DNA of 64,000 bases, from assembly GCA_030765045.1 (NCBI GenBank), contig CM060972.1, forward strand, positions 4,724,905-4,788,904, written 5' to 3'. The notes below the pieces were generated by a model. The model worked only from the letters and a program-made list of their open reading frames with translations. It was not told the DNA's origin and did not search any database. This document shows, piece by piece, positions 13,601-25,600 of this stretch (its first letter is position 1; each line of letters opens with the position of its first letter). The translations under genes were made by a program, and so were the position numbers. The stretch is from Tenodera sinensis. Lineage: Eukaryota; Arthropoda; Insecta; Mantodea; Mantidae.

Positions 13601-16600
13601 GCACTATCATTCATATGTGATAAAACCGATAGCTTTAGGACATGTTTCACAGTGCATTAATTAATTCATCACCATCTTTGTTGACTCATTAGCTTGCTTG
13701 TATATACAGAAATCAGTCATTTTTGTTAAATTAGATATTCATCTATGGTCTACAATGCACAAATACCTGCCCATGACACTAGAAGGGAAGAGCAGAGAAG
13801 CATAATCCCCCATAATACCAGTATGTTTGGTAAAGATTTCATTCACCATTATAATGGTCTACCTCAACACTTAACATATCAGCACTTCCTAAGTTTCAAT
13901 GCGGTAAAAATGTTATTGTTAGAAAGTTGTTTTTATAGTTATGGGGACTTTTGAGAACATGTAAAGTAATGCCATATGTACTGTAACATCATTGCACATA
14001 AACCTAGTGCAACAGCCCCTCCAGGCCAAGGCTTGACACCTGGCTGCTGCATCCCCCACCTCTGTGCATTACAGGCATCATGAGTGGGGTGCAGAACTGA
14101 GGGTGGGACATGGTCAGTGCCCCGAGCCCTCCAGGCGGTTATGCAGCATGCGCGACCTGATCATTGTACATATAACTTATGAAATTTGTTGTATCTAATA
14201 TTCTATTGCTTATATCCATTCTATGAAATTTACCTGTTAGTATTTAACATGTCCTATATCATGTACTATAATTAGAGGGATAAATATATACCATTATTAT
14301 TAGTTAAAATAATTATCTTCTCCTACATAATTAAACCTGTGAGTCCATTTAAGTGCTTTAATAATTTAATCTCTGGATTTATCTCATGATAAAACAACCA
14401 AAGTGCTTTGCCACAGCCACAACATGGAGGCCCCCTCTCAGATTGGAGTCAAGATGTTTGGAATTCTCTTACAGAAACCTTCCAGGATTGCTGGATTGGA
14501 AGCAGAGGTCCAATTTGGAGGCCACCACTTCACCAAACATCACTCAAATGGACTTCTGCCACTGGGGTTATGTAAAAGGCCATGTGTTTGAATTCCCAAA
14601 TAAGTTTTATGTTGCTTCAGAGTTGCCATTTTGTTTTATGTCATTGTTGTAGCATAGTGACAGAAGTCAACTTCTCACTAATGAAACAAACATTTTTGAG
14701 GTTCTTTTCCTTTAGTAATTCTTTCATCACTCTGTCTACTCTCTTAGCAACATTAACTAAAATGTGGCAGGTACGCAGGAGGCAACTATCTATATACTCT
14801 CAAACACAATTGAAGTATGTCAACATGTTACAAAATACTTAACTAATTATTCATTATGCTTCACTGTATTTATAACTTCATTTTAATATTCAGTGAGTGA
14901 GGGAGTGTGTGGGCAAGTGGGTGAGTAAGTGGGTGAGTAAGTGGGTAAGTGGGTGGGTGAGTGGGTGTGTGGGTAAGTGTGTGAGTGTGTGAGTGGGTGG
15001 GCAAGTGAGTGAGCGGGTGAGTGCGAGGGTGAGTAAGTGGGTGGGTGAGTGAGCGAGCGGGTGAGTGAGTGGGTGGGTGAGTAAGTGGGTGGGTGACTGA
15101 GTGAGCGGGTGAGTGAGTAAGTGGGTGGGCGAGTGAGTGAGGGGGTGAGTAAGTGGGTGAGTAAGTGGGTGGGTGAGTAAGTGGGTGGGTGAGTGAGTGG
15201 GTGAGTAAGTGGGTTGGTGAGTAAGTGGGTGGGCGAGTGAGTGAGGGGGTGAGTGGGTGAGTAAGTGGGTGGGTAAGTGGGTGGGTGAGTGAGTGGCTGA
15301 GTAAGTGAGTGGGAGAGTAAGTGAGTGGGCGAGTAAGTGAGTGGGCAAGTAAGTGGGTGGGTGAGTAAGTGGGTGGGTGAGTAAGTGGGTGGTGAGTAAG
15401 TGAGTGGCTGAGTAAGTGGGTGGGTGAGTAAGTGGGTGGGTAAGTGGGTGGGTGAGTAAGTGGGTGGCTGAGTAAGTGAGTGGGTGAGTAAGTGGGTGGG
15501 TGAGTAAGTGGGTGGGTGAGTGAGTGGTGAGTGAGTGGGTGGGTGGATGAGTAAGTGGGTGAGTGGGTGAGTGAGTAAGTGAGTGGGTGAGTAAGTGAGT
15601 GGGTGAGTGAGTGGGTGGGTAAGTGGGTGGGTAAGTGGGTGGGTGGGTGGGTGAGTGGATGAGTAAGTGTGTGGGTGAGTAAGTAAGTGAGTGAGTAAGT
15701 GAGTGGGCGAGTGAGTGGGTAAGTAAGTGAATGAGCAGGTGAGTGAGTGGGTGAGTAAGTAAGTGAGTGGGTGAGTAAATGGGTGGATGAGTGAGTGGGT
15801 GAATAAGTGGGAGAATGGGTAAGTGAGCAAGTAGTTGAGTAAGTGGTTATGTGAGAGGGTGAGTAATGGAATAGGTAAGTAAGTGAGTGGGTGAGTGTGT
15901 GGGTCAGTGAGTGGGTGAGTGAGTGGGTCAGTGAGTAAGTGAGTGGGTGAGTAAGTGCATGGGTGGATGGGTGAGTGAGAGGGTGGGTGCGTGGTTGAGT
16001 ATGTGTGTGGGTGAGTAAGTGAGTGAGTAAGTGAGTGGTGAGTGAGTGGGTGGGTGGATGAGTAAGTGGGTGAGTGGGTGGGTGAGTAAGTGAGTGGGTG
16101 AGTGAGTGGCTGAGTGAGTGGGTAAGTGAGTGGGTGGGTGAGTGGATGAGTAAGTGTGTGGGTGAGTAAGTAAGTGGGTGTGTGAGTGGGCGAGTGAGTG
16201 GGTAAGTGAATGAGCGGGTGAGTAAGTAAGTGAGTGGGTGAGAAAATGGGTGGATGAGTAAGTGAGTGGGTGAATAAGTGGGAGAATGGGTAAGTGACTG
16301 GGTGGGTGAGCAAGTAGTTGAGTAAGTGGTTATGTGAGAGGGTGAGTAATGGAATAGGTAAGTAAGTGAGTGAGTGAGTGGGTCAGTGAGTGGGTGAGTG
16401 AGTGGGTCAGTGAGTGAGTAAGTGAGTGGGTGGGTGAGTAAGTGCATGGGTGGATGGGTGAGTGAGAGGGTGGGTGAGTGGATGAGTAAGTGTGTGGGTG
16501 AGTAAGTGAGTGGGTGAGTAAGTGAGTGGGTGGGTGAGTAAGTGAGTGGGTGAGTAAGTGAGTGGATGAGTAAGTGTGTGAGTGAATGGGTGAGTAAGTG

Positions 16601-19600
16601 AGTGGGTGAGTGAGTAAGTGAGTGGGTGAGTAAGTGAGTGGGTGAGTAAGTGAGTGGGTGAGAGAGTGGGTGGGTGAGTGGATGAGTAAGTGGGTGAGTG
16701 AGTGGGTGAGTGGATGAGTAAGTGTGTGGGTGAGTGAGTGGGTGGGTGGGTGAGTAAGTGAGTGGATGAGTGAGTGGGTGGGTGAGTGGATGAGTAAGTG
16801 TGTGGGTGAGTGAGTGGGTGGGTGAGTAAGTGGGTGACAGAGTGGATGAGTAAGTGTGTGAGTGAGTGGGTAAGTGAGTGGGTGCGTGACTGGATGAGTA
16901 AGTATGTGAGTAAGTGAGTGGGTGGATGAGTGGATGAGTAAGTGGGTGGGTGAGTGGATGAGTAAGTGTGTGAGTGAATAAGTGGGTGAGGAAGTGAGTG
17001 GGTAAGCAACTGAGTGGGTAAGCAAGTGAGTGGGTGGGTGAGTGGATGAGTAAGTGTGTGGGTGAGTGAGTGGGTGGGTGAGTGGGTGTGTGGATGAGCA
17101 AGTGGGTGAGTGAGTGGATGGGTGAGTGGATGAGTAAGTGTGTGAGTGAGTGGGTGAGTAAGTGAGTGGGTGGGTGAGTGGATGAGTAAATGTGTGAGTG
17201 GGTGGGTGAGTGGATGAGTAAGTGGGTGGGTGAGTGGATGAGTAAGTGTGTGAGTGAGTGGGTGAGTAAGTGAGTGAGTGGATGAGTAAATGTGTGAGTG
17301 AGTGGGTGAGTTGATGAGTAAGTGGGTGGGTGAGTGGGTGAGTAAGTGTGTGAGTGAGTGGGTGAGGAAGTGAGTGGGTAAGTGAGTGGGTGAGCAAGTG
17401 AATGGGTGGGTGAGTGGATGAGTAAGTGTGTGGGTGAGTAAGTGAGTGGGTGGATTAGTGAGTGGATGAGTAAATGAGTGGGTGAGGAAGTGAGTGGTTG
17501 AGTGAGTGGGTGGGTCAGTAAGTGAGTGGGTGGGTGAGTAAGTGACTGGGTGGGTGAGTGGATGAGTAAGTGTGTGAGAGAGTGGGTGAGTGAGTGGGTG
17601 AGTAAGTGAGTGGGTGAGTAAGTGTGTGGGTGGGTGAGAAAGTGTGTGGGTGGGTGAGTAAGTGAGTGGGTGTGTGAGTGGATCAGTAAGTGTGTGAGTG
17701 AGTAAGTGAGTGGGTGAGTAAGTGAGTGGGTGGGCGAGTGGATGAGTAAGTGGGTGAGCAAGTGAGTGGGTGGGTGAGTGGGTATGTGACTGGGTATGTG
17801 AGTGGGTGGGTGAGTGGATGAGTAAGAGTGTAAGTGAGTGGGTGGGTGAGTTGATGAGTAAGTGGGTGGGTGAGTGGATGAGTAAGTGTGTGAGTGAGTG
17901 AGCAAGTGAGTGGGTGGGTGAGTGGGTGGGTGAGTGGGTGGGTGAGTGGGTGAGTGGATGAGTAATAGTGTGGGTGAGTGAGTGGGTGAGTAAGTGAGTG
18001 GGTGAGCGAGTGGATGAGAAAATGACTGGGTGAAAAAGTGAGTGGATGAGTAAGTGAGTGGGTGAGTAAGTGAGTGAGTGGATGAGTAAGTGTGTGAGTG
18101 AGTGGGTGAGTAAGTGAGTGAGTGGGTGAGTAAGTGAGTGGATGAGTAAGTGGGTGGGTGAGTGGATGAGTGTGTGAATGAGTAAGCAAGTGAGTGGGTG
18201 GGTGAGTGGATGAGTAAGTGTGTGGGTGAGTGATTGGGTGGGTGAGTAAATGAGTGGGTGAGTGAATGGATGAGTAAATGAGTGGGTGAAAAAGTGAGTG
18301 GGTGGGTGAGTGGATGAGTAAGTGGGTGGGTGAGTGGATGAGTAAGTGTGTGAGTGAATAAGTGGGTGAGGAAGTGAGTGGGTAAGCAAGTGAGTGGGTA
18401 AGCAAGTGAGTGGGTGGGTGAGTGGATGAGTAAGTGTGTGGGTGAGTGGGTGGGTGAGTGGGTGTGTGGATGAGCAAGTGGGTGAGTGAGTGGATGGGTG
18501 AGTGGATGAGTAAGTGTGTGAGTGAGTGGGTGAGTAAGTGAGTGGGTGGGTGAGTGGATGAGTAAATGTGTGAGTGGGTGGGTGAGTGGATGAGTAAGTG
18601 GGTGGATGAGTGGATGAGTAAGTGTGTGAGTGAGTGGGTGAGTAAGTGAGTGAGTGGATGAGTAAATGTGTGAGTGAGTGGGTGAGTTGATGAGTAAGTG
18701 GGTGGGTGAGTAAGTGTGTGAGTGAGTGGGTGAGGAAGTGAGTGGGTAAGTGAGTGGGTGAGCAAGTGAATGGGTGGGTGAGTGGATGAGTAAGTGTGTG
18801 GGTGAGTAAGTGAGTGGGTGGATTAGTGAGTGGATGAGTAAATGAGTGGGTGAGGAAGTGAGTGGTTGAGTGAGTGGGTGGGTCAGTAAGTGAGTGGGTG
18901 GGTGAGTAAGTGACTGGGTGGGTGAGTGGATGAGTAAGTGTGTGAGTGAGTGGGTGAGTGAGTGAGTGGGTGAGTAAGTGAGTGGGTGAGTAAGTGTGTG
19001 GGTGGGTGAGAAAGTGTGTGGGTGGGTGAGTAAGTGAGTGGGTGTGTGAGTGGATCAGTAAGTGTGTGAGTGAGTAAGTGAGTGGGTGAGTAAGTGAGTG
19101 GGTGGGCGAGTGGATGAGTAAGTGGGTGAGCAAGTGAGTGGGTGGGTGAGTGGGTATGTGACTGGGTATGTGAGTGGGTGGGTGAGTGGATGAGTAAGTG
19201 GGTGGGTGAGTGGATGAGTAAGTGTGTGAGTGAGTGAGCAAGTGAGTGGGTGGGTGAGTGGGTGGGTGAGTGGATGAGTAATAGTGTGGGTGAGTGAGTG
19301 GGTGAGTAAGTGAGTGGGTGAGCGAGTGGATGAGAAAATGACTGGGTGAAAAAGTGAGTGGATGAGTAAGTGAGTGGGTGAGTAAGTGAGTGAGTGGATG
19401 AGTAAGTGTGTGAGTGAGTGGGTGAGTAAGTGAGTGAGTGGGTGAGTAAGTGAGTGGATGAGTAAGTGGGTGGGTGAGTGGATGAGTGTGTGAATGAGTA
19501 AGCAAGTGAGTGGGTGGGTGAGTGGATGAGTAAGTGTGTGGGTGAGTGATTGGGTGGGTGAGTAAATGAGTGGGTGAGTGAATGGATGAGTAAATGAGTG

Positions 19601-22600
19601 GGTGAAAAAGTGAGTGGGTGGGTGAGTGGATGAGTAAGTGAGTGAGTGGATGAGTAAGTGTGTGAGTAAGTGTGTGGGTGAGTAAGTGAGTGGGTGAGTA
19701 AGTGAGTGGGTGAGTAAGTGAGTGGATGAGTAAGTGTGTGAGTGAATGGGTGAGTGAGTGGGTGAGTGAGTAAGTGAGTGGGTGAGTAAGTTAGTGGGTG
19801 AGAGAGTGGGGGGGTGAGTGGATGAGTAAGTGGGTGAGTGAGTGGGTGGGTGAGTGGATGAGTAAGTGTGTGGGTGGGTGAGTGAGTGGGTGGGTGAGTA
19901 AGTGAGTGGATGAGTGAGTGGGTGGGTGACTGGATGAGTAAGTGTGTGGGTGAGTGAGTGGGTGGGTGGGTGAGTAAGTGGGTGGTTGAGTGGATGAGTA
20001 AGTGTGTGAGTGAGTGGGTAAGTGAGTGGGTGGGTGACTGGATGAGTAAGTATGTGAGTAAGTGAGTGGGTGGATGAGTGGATGAGTAAGTGGGTGGGTG
20101 AGTGGATGAGTAAGTGTGTGAGTGAATAAGTGGGTGAGGAAGTGAGTGGGTAAGCATGTGAGTGGGTGGGTGAGTGGATGAGTAAGTGTGTGGGTGAGTG
20201 AGTGGGTGGGTGAGTGGGTGTGTGGATGAGCAAGTGGGTGAGTGGATGGGTGAGTGGATGGGTGAGTGGATGAGTAAGTGTGTGAGTGAGTGGGTGAGTA
20301 AGTGAGTGAGTGGATGAGTAAATGTGTGAGTGGGTGGGTGAGTTGATGAGTAAGTGGGTGGGTGAGTGGATGAGTAAGTGTGTGAGTGAGTGAGTGAGTG
20401 GGTGAGTGAGTGGGTGAGGAAGTGAGTGGGTAAGTGAGTGGGTGAGCAAGTGAATGGGTGGGTGAGTGGATGAGTAAGTGTGTGGGTGAGTAAGTGAGTG
20501 GGTGGATTAGTGAGTGGATGAGTAAATGAGTGGGTGAGTAAGTGAGTGGGTGAGTAAGTGAGTGAGTGGATGAGTAAGTGTGTGAGTGAGTGGGTGAGTA
20601 AGTGAGTGAGTGGGTGAGTAAGTGAGTGGATGAGTAAGTGGGTGGGTGAGTGGATGAGTGTGTGAATGAGTAAGCAAGTGAGTGGGTGGGTGGATGAGTA
20701 AGTGTGTGGGTGAGTGATTGGGTGGGTGAGTAAATGAGTGGGTGAGTGAATGGATGAGTAAATGAGTGGGTGAAAAAGTGAGTGGGTGGGTGAGTGGATG
20801 AGTAAGTGAGTGAGTGGATGAGTAAGTGTGTGAGTAAGTGTGTGGGTGAGTAAGTGAGTGGGTGAGTAAGTGAGTGGGTGAGTAAGTGAGTGGATGAGTA
20901 AGTGTGTGAGTGAATGGGTGAGTGAGTGAGTGAGTGAGTAAGTGAGTGGGTGAGTAAGTTAGTGGGTGAGAGAGTGGGGGGGTGAGTGGATGAGTAAGTG
21001 GGTGAGTGAGTGGGTGGGTGAGTGGATGAGTAAGTGTGTGGGTGGGTGAGTGAGTGGGTGGGTGAGTAAGTGAGTGGATGAGTGAGTGGGTGGGTGACTG
21101 GATGAGTAAGTGTGTGGGTGAGTGAGTGGGTGGGTGGGTGAGTAAGTGGGTGGCTGAGTGGATGAGTAAGTGTGTGAGTGAGTGGGTAAGTGAGTGGGTG
21201 GGTGACTGGATGAGTAAGTATGTGAGTAAGTGAGTGGGTGGATGAGTGGATGAGTAAGTGGGTGGGTGAGTGGATGAGTAAATGTGTGAGTGAATAAGTG
21301 GGTGAGGAAGTGAGTGGGTAAGCATGTGAGTGGGTGGGTGAGTGGATGAGTAAGTGTGTGGGTGAGTGAGTGGGTGGGTGAGTGGGTGTGTGGATGAGCA
21401 AGTGGGTGAGTGGATGGGTGAGTGGATGGGTGAGTGGATGAGTAAGTGTGTGAGTGAGTGGGTGAGTAAGTGAGTGAGTGGATGAGTAAATGTGTGAGTG
21501 GGTGGGTGAGTTGATGAGTAAGTGGGTGGGTGAGTGGATGAGTAAGTGTGTGAGTGAGTGAGTGGGTGAGTGAGTGGGTGAGGAAGTGAGTGGGTAAGTG
21601 AGTGGGTGAGCAAGTGAATGGGTGGGTGAGTGGATGAGTAAATGAGTGGGTGAGGAAGTGAGTGGTTGAGTGAGTGGGTGGGTCAGTAAATGAGTGGGTG
21701 AGTGGGTGGGTGAGTAAGTGACTGGGTGGGTGAGTGGATGAGTAAGTGTGTGAGTGAGTGTGTGAGTGAGTGTGTGAGTGAGTGTGTGAGTGAGTGGGTG
21801 AGTAAATGAGTGGGTGAGTAAGTGAGTGGGTGAGTGGTTGTGAAAGTGTGTGGGTGGGTGAGGAAGTGAGTGGGTGTGTGAGTGGATGAGTAAGTATGTG
21901 GGTGGGTGAGTAAGTGAGTGGGTGTGTGAGTGGATGAGTGGGTGGGCGAGTGGATGAGTAAGTGGGTGAGCAAGTGTGTGGGTGGGTGAGTGAGTGGGTA
22001 TGTGAGTGGGTGGGTGAGTGGATGAGTAAGAGTGTGAGTAAGTGAGTGGGTGGGTGAGTTGATGATTAAGTGGGTGGGTGAGTGGATGAGTAAGTGTGTG
22101 AGTGAGTGAGCAAGTGAGTGGGTGGGTGAGTGGATGAGTAATAGTGTGGGTGAGTGAGTGGGTGAGTAAGTGAGTGGGTGGGTGAGTGAGTGGATGAGAA
22201 AATGACTGGGTGAAAAAGTGAGTGGATGAGTGAGTGGGTGAGTAAGTGAGTGAGTGGATGAGTAAGTGTGTGAGTGAGTGGGTGAGTAAGTGAGTGAGTG
22301 GGTGAGTAAGTGAGTGGGTGAGTGGATGAGTAAGTGTGTGAGTGAGTGGGTAGGTGAGTGGGTGGGTGAGTGGATGAGTAAGTGGGTGAGCAAGTGAGTG
22401 TGTGGGTGAGTGGATGAGTAAGTGGGTGGGTAAGTGAGTGGGTGAGTGGATAAGTGTGTGGGTGAGTGAGTGGGCGAGTGAGTGGGTGATTGGATGAGTA
22501 AGTGTGTGGGTTAGTGAGTGGGTGGGTGGATGAGTAAGTGTGTGAGTGAGTGGGTGAGTGAGTGGGTTGGTGGGTGAGTGGATGAGTAAGTAAGTGGGTG

Positions 22601-25600
22601 GCTGGATGATTAAGTGGGTGAGTGAGTGGGTGAGTAAGTGTGTGGGTGGGTGAGTGGATGAGAAAGTGGGTGGGTGAGTGGATAAGTAGGTGTGTGGGTG
22701 AGGAAGTGAGTGGGTGAGTAAGTGAGCGGGTGGGTGAGTGGATGAGTAAGTGTGTGGGTGAGTGAGTGGGTGAGTGAGTAAGTGAGTGGGTGAGCGAGTG
22801 GGTGGGTGAGTGGATGAGTAAGTGGTTGGGTGAGTTGATGAGTGTGTTAATGAGTAAGCAAGTGAGTGGGTGGGTGAGTGGATGAGTAAGTGTGTGGGTG
22901 AGTGAGTGGGTGGGTGAGAAAATGAGTGGGTGAGTGAGTGGATGAGTAAATGAGTGGGTGAAAAAGTTAGTGGGTGGGTGAGTGGATGAGTAAGTGAGTG
23001 GGTGAGTAAGTGAGTGAGTGGATGAGTAAGTGTGTGAGTAAGTGAGTGGGTGAGTAAGTGAGTTGGTGGGTGAGTGGATGAGTAAGTGTGTCAGTGAGTG
23101 GGTGGGTGAGTGGATGAGTAAGTGGGTGAGCAAGTGAGTGTGTGGGTGAGTGGGTGAGTAAGTGAGTGGATGAGTAAGTGTGTGGGTGAGTGAGTGAGTA
23201 AGTGAGTGGGTGGGTGAGTGGATGATTAAGTGTGTGTGTGAGTGAGTAGGTGGATGAGTAAGTGTGTGAGTGAGTGGGTGAGTAAGTGAGTGGGTGGGTG
23301 AGTGGATGAGTAAGTGAGTGGGTGGGTGGATGATTATGTGGGTGAGTGAGTGGGTGAGTAACTGTGTGAGTGAGTGGGTGAGTAAATGTGTGAGTGAGTG
23401 GGTGGGTGAGTGGATGAGAAAGTGGGTGGGTGAGTGGATGAGTAAGTGTGTGAGTGGGTGAGGAAGTGAGTGGGTGAGGAAGTAAGTGGGTAAGTAAGTG
23501 AGTGGGTGGGTGAGTGGATGAGTAAGTGTGTGGGTGAGTGAGTGGATGAGTAAGTGAGTGGGAGGGTGAGTGAGTAAGTGAGTGGGTGAGCGAGTGGCTG
23601 GGTGAGTGGATGAGTAAGTGAGTGGGTGGGTGAGTGGATGAGTAAGTGTTTGGGTGAATGAGTGGGTGGGTGAGTAAGTGAGTGGATGAGTAAGTGAGTG
23701 GGTGTGTGTGTGGATGAGTAAGTGTGTGGGTGAGTGAGTGGGTGGGTGAGTAAGTGGGTGACTGAGTGGATGAGTAAGTGAGTGGGTAAGTGAGTGGGTG
23801 GGTGAGTGGATGAGTGAGTGTGTGAGTGAGTGGGTGAGTGAGAGGGTAAGTGTGAGTAAGTGGGTGAGGAAGTGAGTGGGTAAGTGAGTGGGTGAGTGAG
23901 TGGATGAGTAAGTTTGTGGGTGAGTGAGTGGGTGAGTGGGTGGGTAAGCAAGTGGGTGAGTGAGTGGATGAGTAAGTGTGAGTGACTGGGTGAGTAACTG
24001 AGTGGGTGGGTGAGTGGATGAGTAAGTGTGTGAGTTGGTGAGTAAGTGGGTGGGTGAGTGGATGAGTAAGTGTGTGAGGAAGTGAGTGGGTAAGTGAATG
24101 GGTGAGCAAGTGAGTGGGTGGGTGAGTGGATGAGTAAGTGTGTGTGTGAGTGAGTGGTTGGGTGAGTGAGTGGATGAGTAAATGAGTGGGTGAGGAAGTG
24201 AGTGGTTGAGTAAGTGAGTGGGTGGGTCAGTAAGTGAGTGGGTGGGTGAGTAAGTGAGTGGGTGGATGAGTAAGTGTGTGAGTGAGTGGGTGGGTGAGTA
24301 AGTATGTGGGTGGATTAGTAAGTGTGTGAGTGAGTAAGTGAGTGGGTGAGTAAGTGAGTGGGTGGGCAAGTGGAAGAGTAAGTGGGTGAGCAAGTGAGTG
24401 GGTGAGTGAGTGGGTAAGTGAGTGGATGAGTAAGTGGGTGGGTGAGTGAGTGGATGAGTAAATGAGTGGGCGAGGAAGTGAGTGGGTGAGTAAGTGGGTG
24501 GGTGAGTGGATGAGTACATGAGTGGGTGAGTGAGTGGGTGGGTGAGTGGATGAGTAAGTGTGTGAGTGAGTGGGTAAGTAAGTGAGTGAGTAAGTGAGTG
24601 GGTGGGTGAGTAAGTGAGTGGATGAGTAAGTGTGTGAGTGAGAGGGTGAGCAAGTGAGTGGGTGGGTGAGTGGATGAGTAAGTGTGTGGGTGAGTGATTG
24701 GGTGGGTGAGTAAGTGAGTGGGTGAGTAAGTGAGTGGGTGCGTGAGTGGATGAGTAAGTGTGTGGGTTAGTGAGTGGGTGGATGATTAAGTGGGTGAGTG
24801 GATGAGTAAGTGTGTGAGTGAGTAAGTGAGTGGGTGGGTAAGTGGATGAGTGTGTGAGTGAGTGGGTGGGTGGATGATTAAGTGGGTGAGTGAGTGGGTG
24901 AGTAGATGAGTAAGTGTGTGAGTAAGTGAGTGGGTGGGTGAGTGGATGAGAAAGTGGGTGGGTGAGTGGATGAGAAAGTGGGTGGGTGGGTGAGTGGTAG
25001 AGTAAGTGTGTGGGTGAGTGAGTGGGTGGGTGAGTGAGTGGGTGAGTAAGTGAGTGGGTGAGTAAGTGAGTGGGTGAGTAAGTTAGTGGATGAGTAAGTG
25101 AGTGGGTGAGTAAGTGAGTGGATGAGTGGGTGAGTGAGTGTGGATGGGTAATTGAGAAGGTTAGTGGGTAAGTAAGTGGGTGGGTGTATGACTGAGTGAC
25201 TGAGTGAGTGAGTGAGTGAGTGAGTGAGTGAATGAGTAAGGTTTAAGAACCCATCGACAGCTAGGTCATTTGGCCCCAAAGTCAAAGTTTAAAGTCTAAA
25301 ATCACTCACAACTGGTGTGGCTAACAGATGAAAGCTAAAACATGGGATTAAAATGCCAAAAGAATTAAAAGATTAAAAAAGTGAAATGTGAAAAGTTGTT
25401 GTTGTTGTTTTCTAGTGCCTTGCATCTGGCAATGAAGCCATTAGCATTCGTGCTTTCCAATACTTTTGAACAGTGATGAAATTTGCCTAAAGATGTCCCC
25501 ACCCGGAGATCCGATTGGGGGACAGTTTTAACTCCGGAAAAGTTAAAATGTTGAAACAGTAAAGAGTTAAAATGCTAAAAACAAATTGTAAAACAACGTA

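Noticed and set aside
14870..24519. Very long minus-strand ORFs (up to 1,032 codons) of Thr/His/Pro/Leu repeats
   Set aside because: They are read-through of a stop-poor tetranucleotide satellite, occur in overlapping frames, and have no domain or start context.
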